From NCBI GenBank assembly GCA_047967505.1, contig CM106540.1: a DNA stretch of 64,000 bases. The stretch is one strand, 5' to 3'. The notes beneath the pieces are model-generated. The model saw only the letters and a program-made list of their open reading frames with translations. It was not told the origin of the DNA and made no database searches. The stretch comes from Dipteris shenzhenensis (lineage: Eukaryota; Polypodiophyta; Polypodiopsida; Gleicheniales). Both the position numbers and the translations under genes were made by a program. Positions 34,097-44,543 of this stretch are shown piece after piece (position 1 is the first letter of the stretch; every line of letters begins with the position of its first letter).

Positions 34097-34975
34097 CACA
34101 CACAAAATTTGATTAGTAAATATATCTCACACACACAAACACTTATTTCTTTACACATGACACACACACACACATGCGCAAACACACATGTATACTTTCC
34201 TAACTATGAATTGTTCTTTTATGTACCCCCATGAAATCTTCCCTTTACACTTTCTTTTTAACCACCCCACATACCAAGCCCACTAATCATCCCTTCTTAA
34301 CCCATGCACTCATTCGCTCCTTACTCCACTTGTGACTTAAACTTCACTTGTGGCTAAATTGTCTTTTTTAATTATGTAAGAATCCATATGGTTGTCTATA
34401 TTCCTAGGTAAAGAGATAACAAGCCAGGGAGAATAGGCATTACCTATCTACCCAAACATAACTATGATGTTCTAATACCTAGTTTGTTTGGATGGTGGTA
34501 GGTAAGTGGACCCCGACCTCGAAACCTGGACTACGTGAGGTCAACATCTTTTTTTAATATTATGTTTGCCAAACTCAATATTATTAAAAATTCTTAATTT
34601 GATCAGAATTTTTGCAAACTCTAGTTGCATTTTTCAACTTAGATGTCAAACATTTTTTTCTTTTTTAACTTTTTATCCAATTGATGGAATTAATTGTATG
34701 GCTCAATTATTGATGGGACTTTTTAATCTAAACACACACTTTGATTTCCCAACTACGGGCTAGTGCCATACAACTAATTTACATCCATTGGATAATTCTT
34801 TAGCATGGATAACCCTAGTCATGTATGCATTTACTATTGACATTATTTTTTCATTTTGACACTTATCATAGAAATCCACTTTTATTCACTTATTATCAAT
34901 AGGTGGGGAGTAAGTTCGACATGGTGGGCTTACTCCCCACCATGTGGTCTTACCCTCTAGGGGGTTGGGGTTGGG

Positions 34976-35012
<37 letters not shown>

Positions 35013-35309
35013 TGCACACACACATGTATACTTTCCTAACTATAAATTATTATTTTATGTACCCCTGTGAAATCTTCCCTTTACACTTTCTTTTTAACCA
35101 CCCCACATATCAAGCCCACTAATCAAACCCTTCTTAACCAATGCACTCATTCGCCCCTTACTCCACTTGTGACGTAAACTTCACTTGTGGCTAAATTGTT
35201 TTTTAAATTATCTAAGAATCCATATGGTTGTCTATATTCCAAGGTAAAGTGATAACAAGCTGGGGAAAATAGGCATTACCTGTCTACCCAAACATAACTA
35301 TGATGTTCT
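34097..35309 (-). repeat. Right arm of the inverted repeat, inner piece (X4 and part of X5)
   Basis: This is the reverse complement of left-arm 25093 back to about 23750. It contains repeat X copy 4 (34190-34732), the linker 34735-34980, and the start of X copy 5 (from about 34990, beside a (CA) run at 34978-35009). It breaks at 35309, where copia I is inserted, and resumes at 48557. Confidence 0.85.
35305..35309. repeat. Copia I target-site duplication, left (gttct)
   Basis: gttct precedes TGTAAG at 35310 and recurs at 48552-48556 after CTAACA. Joining the two flanks gives the same gatgttcta order as the uninterrupted copy at 34465-34480. Confidence 0.9.
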
Positions 35310-36063
35310 TGTAAGAAAATAATACGTCTATGCTCAACAGATAACAGGATCTTGTACACAAGAGAGAAAACAAGATAGTATGAAGAATCAAAAATTTGAT
35401 TATTGTAGAACTGATACAATAGATGGCGCTGCCTCCCAACCGTGTGCTCCTGTGAAAGAAGCTTCGATGGCATGCTGGAAACAGTAGAAGATGGAGGCTG
35501 GATGCTAAGGAATCAGGGTTGTTGTAGCCAGTGATAAAATGGGCTTCACGAGCTTGCTCTTATATAGCCACTAGTCATAGTTGGTTAGGCTCAATTGGCT
35601 GACCAACCTAGTCTGCCCAAAACGATCGACTGGTGGTCGGTCCGAAAATAGGCCACCGACCATATGATAGAACTAGTGCACAAAATAGAGCAACTAACCT
35701 ACGGTCTCCATTCGGCCTAGAGCCATCCAAGATCATCTAGGCTCCAAACGGGCCCCCGCAACCCGAGAATGTGCTGCCTGCCCTGGGAAATGCTCCATCT
35801 ACCCTCAATCCAATCAGTCAAGGGATGCCTTCCCGCACTTGCATGTAGCCTAGTTGGCGGTGTGCCAACTCTATCTGAAGCCGTCCAGCCATCAAGCCAC
35901 ACATGGCCCCCATCTGGTGTCCAAACCTCGTCCAAACCTCGTCCAAACCAGGACCTACCGGATAACCGAGCTACTCATTGCCTTATCCTCATATGGGGGG
36001 CTTACAAGTAGAGTTAGCTGGTTCCCACGTAGTTATATGAGAGTGGAGCATTGATATCTAACA
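35310..36063 (-). repeat. Copia I 3' LTR (754 bp)
   Basis: TG...CA bounded, TGTAAG to CTAACA. A 12-base word, ctcgtccaaacc, is repeated at 35927-35950, giving an extra unit relative to the other LTR. Confidence 0.92.
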
Positions 36064-37635
36064 CCCCCCCTCAATGTCCACCTGCAAGTGAACTTACTTT
36101 TTCGGCCCAATGCCAAGTCGATGAAGATGCCTTTCCAGCAGGTCTCTTCCAAGAGCCTTCGTGAAGATGTTCGCAGCATTCTCTATAGTCGGACAGTACA
36201 CCAAGTCTACCTCTCCATCCATGATGAGCTCGCGTACAAAGTGATATTGAATCTCAATGTGTTTTGAGGGAGCATGGAACACCGTGTTCTTTGCAATCGC
36301 CATGCAACTCTAATTGTCACATGATAACTGCGTAGGCTTGTTCTGCACTGCACCCATGTCCCCCAAAATCCTCCTCAAGCATGCAGATTTGTACTCGACC
36401 TTAGTAGAAGAAAGAGCAACTGTGGGTTGCTTTTTGTTGACCCATGACACAACTCCAGATCCAAGTGAGAAACAGTACCCTGTCACTGATATCCTGCTAT
36501 CCACGTCTCCTGCCCAATCCGAGTCACAGAATCCAGTCAAGATGTTGCCCTTGGTATAGGTGATGCCATAATCAAGTGTGCCTTTGATGTATTTCAACAC
36601 CCGCATCCCTGCCCTCCAATGGTTCTCTCGGGGCTTATTGGAAAACCTGCTTGGTACACCAGTTGCAAAATTGATGTTCGACCATGTGTTGCACAAGTAA
36701 ATCAAGCTGCCCACAAGCCTTTTGTACTTCGCTTCATCCACCAGTGGTGATGAATCCTCGTTTGAGAGCTTCACGTCAACCTCCATAGGGGTACCAACTG
36801 TCTTGCACTCAGCCATGCCGGATGCCTTCAGTATCTCTCCAGCATACTTCAGCTATGAAATGAAGATTTGTTTCGACTCCTGCCAAACTTCACAATCCCC
36901 AAACATGAATACATCAGTCTGAGGTCTGTCATTTCAAACTCTCTTCCTAGCAAATGCTTCGTCTGCGAGATCTTCTCTTCATGGTTCCCTATTATGACAA
37001 GGTCGTCCACATAAAGGACCATGATCATACACCTGCCTCCTTCTCTGAAGATATACAAATTTGCATCAGGTGGGCTCCTCTTGAACCCATTTTGTAGAAA
37101 GTATGCATCAATTCACTGGTACCGCGCTTGTGGGGCGTGTTTTAGCTCGTAAAGTGCCTTCTTCAGTTTGCAGACTTTACCTTCTGAACCGGGATCTCAA
37201 AACCTGGTGGTTGTTCCACGTATACCTCCTCCTTGAGATCTCCATTCAGAAAGGCAGATTTCACATCCATCTGAAACACGTGCCAACTTCCCTGGGCAAC
37301 TAAAGCCAAAACACTGCGAATTGTGGTTAGTCGAGTTGTGGGAGCAAAAGTATCTCGATAATCAAAACCATGTACCTATGCAAATCCTTTTGCCATGAGC
37401 CGAGCCTTGTACTTATCCAATGTGTTGTCGGATTTCTACTTGGTCTTGTACACCCACTTGGTCCTGATTACCTTGCATTTTGGTGGTCGATCCACAAGGT
37501 CGCAAGTGTTGTTCTTCATTATGGAGCCATACTCCGACTGCATAGCCTCCATCCACCTATCATCACCCTGTGCCTCTTCAAGACACTTGGGTTCATCAGC
37601 ACAGATCACTTCTATCATCAAAGCATAGTTGACCA
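36064..37635 (-). pseudogene. Copia I reverse transcriptase and RNase H, broken
   Basis: From 37635 down, the linker before RT reads M-E-A-M-Q-S-E-Y and T-K-W-V-Y-K-T-K (37480-37440). The RT region follows in several frames. The active site Y-V-D-D-L-V-I-I-G is at about 37010, within the frame 37058-36849. RNase H runs through 36816-36310 (F-C-D-S-D-W-A-G-D, S-S-T-K-V-E-Y) and 36303-36094 (H-I-E-I-Q-Y-H-F-V-R-E, I-F-T-K-A-L-G). At least six stops or frame changes separate these blocks. In an active element they copy the RNA and remove it; this copy is dead. Confidence 0.9.
37628..37635. repeat. MITE B target-site duplication, left
   Basis: gttgacca recurs at 38082-38089. Counting one mismatch it extends to 9 bp. 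Confidence 0.75.
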
Positions 37636-38081
37636 CCCGGGGGATTCACAGGGGGAAACTTATGATATCACGTGAGTGTACAATAGGGGGTTTTTTTGAA
37701 ATGAGGCATAAGCTTATACATTAGGGGTGGGGGCCCTTTTTTTTTCCCCAATATTGAATTTAAGCTAGGGGGACCATGTCATATTTAAGAAGGGGGGACA
37801 TAATATAGGTTACCTTGGGTAACTAGTCCAAACAAGTTTGATTTTGTGTATGGTTTTAAATAGTCATAGGGAAAGTAACCTAAATTTGCTTATTGTGTAA
37901 TCTAAATGCTTGAGAGAGAATGTAGATTTAAGGAAAGGGGGGGAATAATGGAATTTTGGTGGTATCTTATAAGCTTAAATAGGGGTGTTTTATCATCCTA
38001 CATGGATCTTAAATAGGGGGTTTTCTTGAAGTCCATGCACGCATGTGACGTCCCCCTTTAATGAAGAGTGAATCCCCTAGG
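37636..38081. mobile_element. MITE copy B (446 bp), Mutator-like features
   Basis: It has inverted ends cc-gggggattcac and gtgaatcccctagg and an 8-9 bp target duplication. Subterminal blocks shared with copy A are atcacgtgagtgta near the left end and gcacgcatgtgacgtc near the right end. It has no coding capacity. It sits in copia I between integrase and RT, so it inserted after copia I and is a non-autonomous element needing a transposase supplied elsewhere. Confidence 0.8.
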
Positions 38082-38089
38082 GTTGACCA

Positions 38090-39290
38090 AGTGTTCCTGT
38101 GCCTTCTTTGCTCCTCTAATCTCTTGGACCGGTGGTGTTCTGATGGTTCCTCCTCAATGGTTGGAGGTTCTCTGCCATCCAAAAGCTGCTTTACCCACTT
38201 CGGGAATGACCATTGTTATTGTGGTTCTGCAGGCTCTTCTTCATCCTCTTTGTCTTGAATCCTCCCAAGCACCCTTGGGGGAGTTTAGTCTACTATTGGT
38301 GGTGGTACTAGATGGATATCTTGGTCCTGGTTGTTTGGGAAGGAAGCATCCTCCTCCAATTGATGTGGCTGTTTTGAGAAGACCACATCGCGACTTACAA
38401 TTACCTTCTTGGTAACAGGGTTATAGAGATGGTAACCCTTCGCCTGTTCCTATAGCCCAAGAAAATACACTTCCGGCTCTTCGGTTCCCATTTGGTCCTG
38501 GTAGCATCAGGGACATGCACAAAACAATCACATCCAAAAATTGTGAAATATGTAGCTAAAGTTTCCTATTGTAGTCATCAATCAGCATCATGAAATAGTA
38601 GGAACCACCCAAAGCTTCCGTCTCCATCTTTTCGCAAAGGTCCGTGTGAACGAGCTCTAGAGGAGCCTTTGCCTTGCTGGCCTCTTTAGGAAAGGGATGC
38701 CAATGCTGCTTGCCCATCATGCAAGCTTCACATACATCGGGCAGATCTGAAATTTATGGTAGGTCTGCAATCATTCCACTTTCATGCATCTCCTTCAAAG
38801 AACTAAGGTTTAGATGAACAAACCTCTCATGCCATAGCTTAGTGTTCTTCACATCCATTCGAGCACTGAAAGCTGAGAGTTCGTAAATGTTGTTGCACCG
38901 TGTACCTTTACCAATGACCTTCCCTTAAAGATCCAGAATCTATGCACCATTCTTATCGAATTGAACTTTGAGGTCCCGATTCGTGATCGTGGAAATAGAC
39001 AACAAGTTCCTCTTGATATCTGGCACATAAAGAACATCGGATAACTTTTTTACAACTCCATCTGACTTGAGAGCAATTGTACCTTTTCCTTTTCTGGACA
39101 TTTTGCATCATTTCCAACTGCTACTAGGATTTCATTCCCTACCGACTATAGAGAGGTATACCAATCCTTCTGACTAGTCATGTGGTGCGATGCACCACTG
39201 TCAATGATCCACGGTTCATCCGCACGTACATGAACTACCTCCGTGAAAATCTCCTTAATTGCGATGAACAACTCTACTGGTACTGCCTGT
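38090..39290 (-). pseudogene. Copia I protease and integrase, broken
   Basis: The protease reads W-I-I-D-S-G-A-S-H-H-M-T at about 39216-39180, with D-S-G intact. The segment L-Y-V-P-D-I-K (39050-39000, with frame changes) is followed by the pre-integrase zinc region C-E-A-C-M-M-G-K-Q (about 38730). The integrase core begins L-E-L-V-H-T-D-L (38670) and continues to S-R-K-C-I-F-L-G-Y (about 38470). Many stops interrupt it. The region ends in a linker where MITE B is inserted. Confidence 0.88.
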
Positions 39291-39299
39291 GCACTGTTG

Positions 39300-40123
39300 C
39301 TGGACTCTTTCTTTACTCCGTTCTTCTCATCTGCAATCTTCTTTTAGCACTCATTCTACTTGTGGCCTATCTTGTTACAATAGAAGCACTTGATCTTCTT
39401 CTTTCTCTTTTTATCATCAGAAGAAGATGGGTTACCAGAGTCCTTACCCTTCCCTCTCTTTGATCCGATCCAGAAAGCCAAATCTTCTCCAGTCCTGATC
39501 TTTTGACGCATCTCCTCCTCCAGAAGCATCGCGCTGAAATCCTCAAAGTTGAGGGGCAGATTTCTGTTTTGCGTATTCAGCATCGTAACAAGACCATCGT
39601 ACTTTGGTGGGAGAATACATATGCACCTTCGTGCTAGATTCTCACTGGTGATGGTGATGCCAATCGTAGTCATCTGGTCGCGTAGATTCTTTACCCTGGT
39701 GATGAACTTCTCTACCGCTTCAGACTCAGAAAACTTCTTGTTCGTGAGTTGAGTCTTCAAATTCTAAATCCACGTCTGATTCATGGACTCGTACTGATTT
39801 TTCAAGACCGTCCATGCCTCCTCCGCTGTGGTGACATGTTGAATTAACGCCATGACGGAATCACTAACACTGCAGACAATAGAAACAGCACATCTGCATT
39901 TATTCTTGTCCACGCGAGAATCTCATCTATAGTTGGTACTATCTGTTGTCCTGTATTAGCTGGATCTGGTCTTGCCACCGGCATCCACCCTAGTAGCAAT
40001 GTCCCAAAGCTCGTATGCGCGTAGGATGGTCTTCATCTTGAACTTCCAAAGTGGATAGTTAGAGCCGTCCAACTTTTTGCTTTCACCGAATGGTGGGATT
40101 CACAGTCTTGTGGGCTAGGCCAT
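39300..40123 (-). pseudogene. Copia I gag, broken
   Basis: The ATG at 40123 lies 60 bases after the primer site. Codon 3 is TAG where related gags have other residues. K-L-D-G-S-N-Y-P-L-W-K-F-K-M follows, then the D-S-V-M-A-L-I-Q-H-V-T-T-A-E-E-A-W segment and a 134-codon open frame (39760-39356). That frame contains F-I-T-R-V-K-N-L-R-D-Q, C-I-L-P-P-K-Y-D-G-L, and the zinc knuckle C-F-Y-C-N-K-I-G-H-K, which is cut by a stop. Gag would form the virus-like particle. Copia V (59008 on) is the closest relative in the window. Confidence 0.9.
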
Positions 40124-40194
40124 CTCTCACAATCTACTCGCAAACAAAAAACACACTACCAAATCTTCTTACTACAGTCCACGCTCTGATACCA

Positions 40195-40714
40195 TGTAAG
40201 AAAATAATACGTCTGTGCTCAACAGATAACAGGATCTCGTATGCAAGAGAGAAAACAAGATAGTATGGAGAATCAAAAATTTGATTACTGTAGAACTGAT
40301 ACAATAGATGGAACTGCCTCCCAACCGTGCACTCCTGTGAAAGAAGCTTCGATGGCATGCTGGAAACAATAGAAGACGGAGGCTGGATGCTAAGGAATCA
40401 GGGTTGCTATAGCCAGTGATAAAATGGGCTTCACGGGCTTGCTCTTATATAGCCACCACCAGTCGTAGTCGGTTAGGCTCAATTGGGTGATCGACCCACT
40501 CTGCCCAAAACGGTCAACTAGGGGTCGGTCCCAAAATAGGCCATCGACCATACGATAGAATTCGTGCACAAAATAGAGCAACTAACCCACGGTTACCATT
40601 TAGCCCACCATCCGGGATCATCTGAGGCTCCAAATGGGCCCTGCAACCCGAGAGTGGGCTGCCTCGGGAAATGCTCCATCTACCCTCAGTGTGGTCAGTC
40701 AAGGGATGCCTTCC
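40195..40714 (-). repeat. Copia I 5' LTR, first piece
   Basis: Begins TGTAAG next to the primer site and runs to gatgccttcc, where copia II is inserted. It continues at 48009. Confidence 0.92.
40710..40714. repeat. Copia II target-site duplication, left (cttcc)
   Basis: cttcc recurs at 48004-48008. The undisturbed site is seen in the other copia I LTR as gatgccttcccgcac (about 35827). Confidence 0.93.
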
Positions 40715-40971
40715 TGTTGAGAGTTCACGCTCAACATCATGTGATCATGTGTGCATAGCACCATCACGTGATCATATGTGCATAGCACTAACCTTATAGA
40801 GTGCTATAAAGGAAAGGGTTAGATCCCCTAACCCTAACCCTAAAAGGGTTTGTATATATTCTATTTTTTCAACTAATTCTAGGGTACAGTTAGTCATTTG
40901 TGGTGTGCTCTCTAGCTGTGCCCTCTCTCCTCATCTCCACTCTTCTCCTCTCCCCTCTTCATATTTTTTCA
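40715..40971 (+). repeat. Copia II 5' LTR with TATA box and telomere-like repeats
   Basis: It contains a 27-bp tandem pair (catgtgatcatgtgtgcatagca / cacgtgatcatatgtgcatagca, at about 40737-40790) and a TATA-like gctataaagg at 40800-40810. Next comes ccctaaccctaaccctaaaa (40829-40848), then tgtatatattct. The telomere-like word is therefore probably in the transcribed R region or just around the start. Confidence 0.93.
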
Positions 40972-40983
40972 TGGTATCAGAGC
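40972..40983 (+). promoter_or_regulatory. Copia II primer binding site
   Basis: tggtatcagagc directly follows the LTR and is complementary to the 3' end of plant initiator tRNA-Met. Confidence 0.92.
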
Positions 40984-43409
40984 TTGGTTCTACCTTCCGC
41001 TGAGGCGCCATCCTTCTTGCGAGAGTGAGAGTGATTAAGAGTCTGAGAGTTCTCGAGTGATCGTGAGTTCCTTCCCTTCACTTCCATAGAGAGAATTCCA
41101 TCCACGTTAAGAAGAAATTTCTGTCCATTGAGAGGAAATTTCCGTCCATTATTCTTTCTTTGAGTTCTTGAGAGATTTCATTCTTGAGAAAGAGAGTATT
41201 TCTTGTTTATGAGAGAGAGAGATATCTAGATCGTAGTCTTTGAGAGAGAGGTTTTGAGAGATCTGTGAGAAAGAGAAAGAAAGGTTGATTCCAAAGCTAA
41301 GCCTCTCCAACAAGTCTCCTTCGACGGCCGTCCCTATCAAAAGCTCCTTCTACAACAGCTCCAACTAATGCTACTTTGAGCTCATGGAGCTCACGGCGCA
41401 CCCACAACTAAGCCAACATATAAGGCCAGCATCACCAGCGTCGCCGTCCAACAGCACCCTCCTACGTTCATCGTCCGCTCACACACTAAGGTGCATGCTT
41501 CAACGACTCTCAAGCCATAGCGGACTGCAGCGACTTCAGCCAAAGGAATCAATCGAAGGCTAGCACAGTGCCAAGGCGCATCCAAGACTCCAGTGCCCTG
41601 TTCTACCATGCTATGGACTAGTCTCCAACAGCCTAGCTTCGAGCTCCTACGCCTCCAAACGGCTCAGCTCTGCCAGCTGACCTTCAATCAGTCATCAACC
41701 AAGCCCTTCAGCGATCGCCTTACACAGAGTCTCCAACGGCTGCAGCCCAGCACTAGCTCTTCCAGCAGCTCTCGTCAATGCTCCAACCTGCAGCCTTCTA
41801 CAAGACAATGATGACATAGTCTTGCATCAGTAGCTCCATCCTCGGGTTGCTCCACCAACTCCAGTAGCACACGAACTGCTTCATCTACAAGCGGCTGAGC
41901 CTCACGACTGTCGTCTGTAGGAAGGATGGTGGGCTGCAGGGTTGCAAACTTCTCCGGAAGCATCCGACTCTGAACAATCAAGCTGTTGGCTATGCCTCTC
42001 CAACGATCTCCAACTGCGCCCACAGCCAACTCTCATCTCCGAAGCCTCTAAGGCTCTAACGCAAGACTCCAACGAATAGCTGTGACGGAAATCCATAGGC
42101 AGACAGAATCTACAGATAAGCGCCTCATGAATCTGACACGTGGCAACCTTATCCACAGTGCCACGTCATTCGCACCACGTCATCGGCCACGTAAGCAGTC
42201 CACGTCATCACCGACTGCCACATCATCAGTGCCACATCATTAGGCCACGTCATCAATGCCATGTCACCTATGCCACGTCATCAGTGCCATGTCACCTGTG
42301 CCACATCATCAGTGCCACGTCATCTATGCCACGTCACCAAGCCACATCATCAAGCCATGTCATCAGTGCCACGTCACCTATGCCATGTCATCAGTGCCAT
42401 GTCAGCATTGCCACGTCACCCTGCTGACATCATCTGTGCCACCTCAGCACTGCCACCTCAGCAGTCCAGTCAGCACTGACCCCTGCAGGCACAGTCCCTT
42501 ACCAGGCACACTGTGCACACACTTCATGTGCACACTCCTGCCACCTCAGCATAGAGCTTCACTGGCACACCTCTTGCTAAGCACAGTGCCACATCATCAC
42601 TGCATGTGACTGACAGTGACACATCATCATTGAGCACCATTTGCACTCCTTTTGCCCCTCCACCTAGATCAAGTCGTATCTCTTGATCTAGGAAGAATTT
42701 GAGGGTGCTCCAAAAAGGAAAGTCGCTCGATTTTTTGTGCTCTACGCGCTCGTTACATCACACGCACATTTCGGTGCAAGTTACACTCACATTTGAGCCT
42801 CGCTGACAAAACCACTTCCTTCACGCACATTTGTCTCTACATCGATGCATCTGACCCAGCACTTAAAAAGAACAAAAGAAAAGGAATTATTTGCTTCTCT
42901 TTCATCAATCGATGGTTGGTTTAGATCTAGATCAGAGTAGACTAGATCGCCATAGAGGGGACGCTTTGAATTCCCCAAGTTGCCAATCTAAGCCATGCCC
43001 AAAATTCCCGACTAGTACCTACTCGGAGTCAGTCCATACGCTCACATCCGATTTCACATCATTACATTACCGGAAACCTTACGTTCATCAGTTCAATGAG
43101 CAGACTTCAGAGTTCAGAGGCATTGCAGATTGATTCAGTGGGCAGATAGCACTTGATTTCACACACACATGCCACCATTGTAAAGCCTATTTGGCTATCT
43201 CACGGCATCGTGCACATCATTGTTCAGCCTTGTAAAGCCTCTTGGCTATTCCTGGCATCATTGCCACAAGCCTTGTAACATAGATCAAATCTTATATACT
43301 GTAGTTCTATCTTCACCACGGTACAGAGATTTCACTTGGCATCTTCAGTGTATTTGCAGTTGATTCATACAGAGTTTTTCAGGACACTTTTGAGTACATT
43401 GTTTGCACC
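40984..43409 (+). other. Copia II untranslated leader, 2.4 kb
   Basis: No conserved protein was found. Short frames at 42140-42609 are products of the repeat array, not genes. The leader is unusually long compared with copia I (about 60 bases) and copia IV (about 420 bases). Confidence 0.75.
42125..42480 (+). repeat. Degenerate array of GCCACGTCATCA-type units
   Basis: More than 20 units of about 10-16 bp share the core (g)ccac(g/a)tcat/cc. Many contain CCACGTCA, the reverse complement of TGACGTGG, an ACGT-core bZIP-type motif. The array decays rightward into ccacctcagca units. Confidence 0.85.
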
Positions 43410-44543
43410 ATGTCGACTAGCAACCTCAATCTGGAGGCATCTGCTAAGTTAGACAACTCCAATTATGGTACATGGAAATACCGAATGGAGACCATTCTTG
43501 TGCTTCAGGACAAATGGGAGTATGTCGATGGATCCATACCTAGACCATTGGCCAATCCAGCCACCAGTAGCTCTACTCCATCTGTTGTCACAGCACCAGC
43601 AACGGGATCTACATCTACACAAATAGTTTCCGCACCAGTAGCAGATCCCGCCATTGCCCGAGCTCAAGCAGAATGGGATAAGAAAGACAAGTATGCCTAT
43701 CACCTGATCAAGTAGAATGTGCAAGATGTCATGCTAGGACAGCTCAACACAGTCAAGACATCAAAAGAAGCATGGGATATGTTCGCAGCTCTCTACGAGT
43801 CCAAGAACACATCCAGGATTCTCACCTTGAGAAACCAGATCAACCAGAGTTTTCGCAATAGCAATGAAACCGGTCATGCTTATGTACTCCGCATCAAAGA
43901 CTACAACAATCAACTTGCAGCAGCAGGAGAGACTATGAATCCCTCAGAAATGGTTCAAGTAATCTTGAATGGACTAGGAGAAGGATATGAGAATCTAGTC
44001 CAGAGTATTGCCATCCAACGGCAAATTCCAACACTGGAAGAACTTCAGTCAGTTCTACTTGGTGAAGAACTTAGGACTCAGGCAATTCAAGCACGTAAAG
44101 GTCATTCTAATGATCAGGCATTCACAGCTTCAGACAGAAGCAGAGGCAAAGGTAGAAACAGAGGTAGATCATATCAAAAAAGTGGTCATCATCAACAAAG
44201 TCAAAATCAGCATCAGCATCAGGATCATCCTCAACAACACCAAAATCAGCAAAGAGGAAATCATTCCAACCGAGGAAGATTCCAAGGACGAGGGAATGCA
44301 TCCACCAATGTGTCAAACATTCAATGCAACTATTGTCACAAGTTTGGACACTATGAAAGAGATTGCCGCAAGAAGCAGTATGACCAAGGCGGTCAATCCA
44401 GCAGTAATCGAGGGAATTCCCGAGGAAGAGGAAATCATCGTGGTGGACATTCTAGTCACAGTCATTTTGCAAATGAACATGAAAATATGTTTCTTGCCAG
44501 TGAGGAATTGCAACAGACTGATACAAATGCACCTAGACACTGA
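43410..44543 (+). pseudogene. Copia II gag, one premature stop
   Basis: The ATG at 43410 begins M-S-T-S-N-L-N-L, followed by S-N-Y-G-T-W-K-Y-R-M-E-T-I-L, the normal gag opening. A TAG at 43713-43715 (after H-L-I-K) interrupts the frame, which continues in register with K-T-S-K-E-A-W-D-M-F, L-N-G-L-G-E-G-Y-E-N-L-V and an Arg/Gly/Gln-rich stretch. The CCHC knuckle C-N-Y-C-H-K-F-G-H-Y-E-R-D-C is at about 44326. The frame ends at TGA 44541-44543, shortly before the protease, which is in the +1 frame. The product would package the element RNA. Confidence 0.92.

Noticed and set aside
40829-40848. Chromosome end or interstitial telomere block
   Set aside because: Only about three units, located inside an LTR and repeated with it.
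42140-42609. Open frames rich in His/Cys/Pro in the copia II leader
   Set aside because: They are translations of the ccacgtcatca repeat array, are open in several frames at once, and match no protein pattern.
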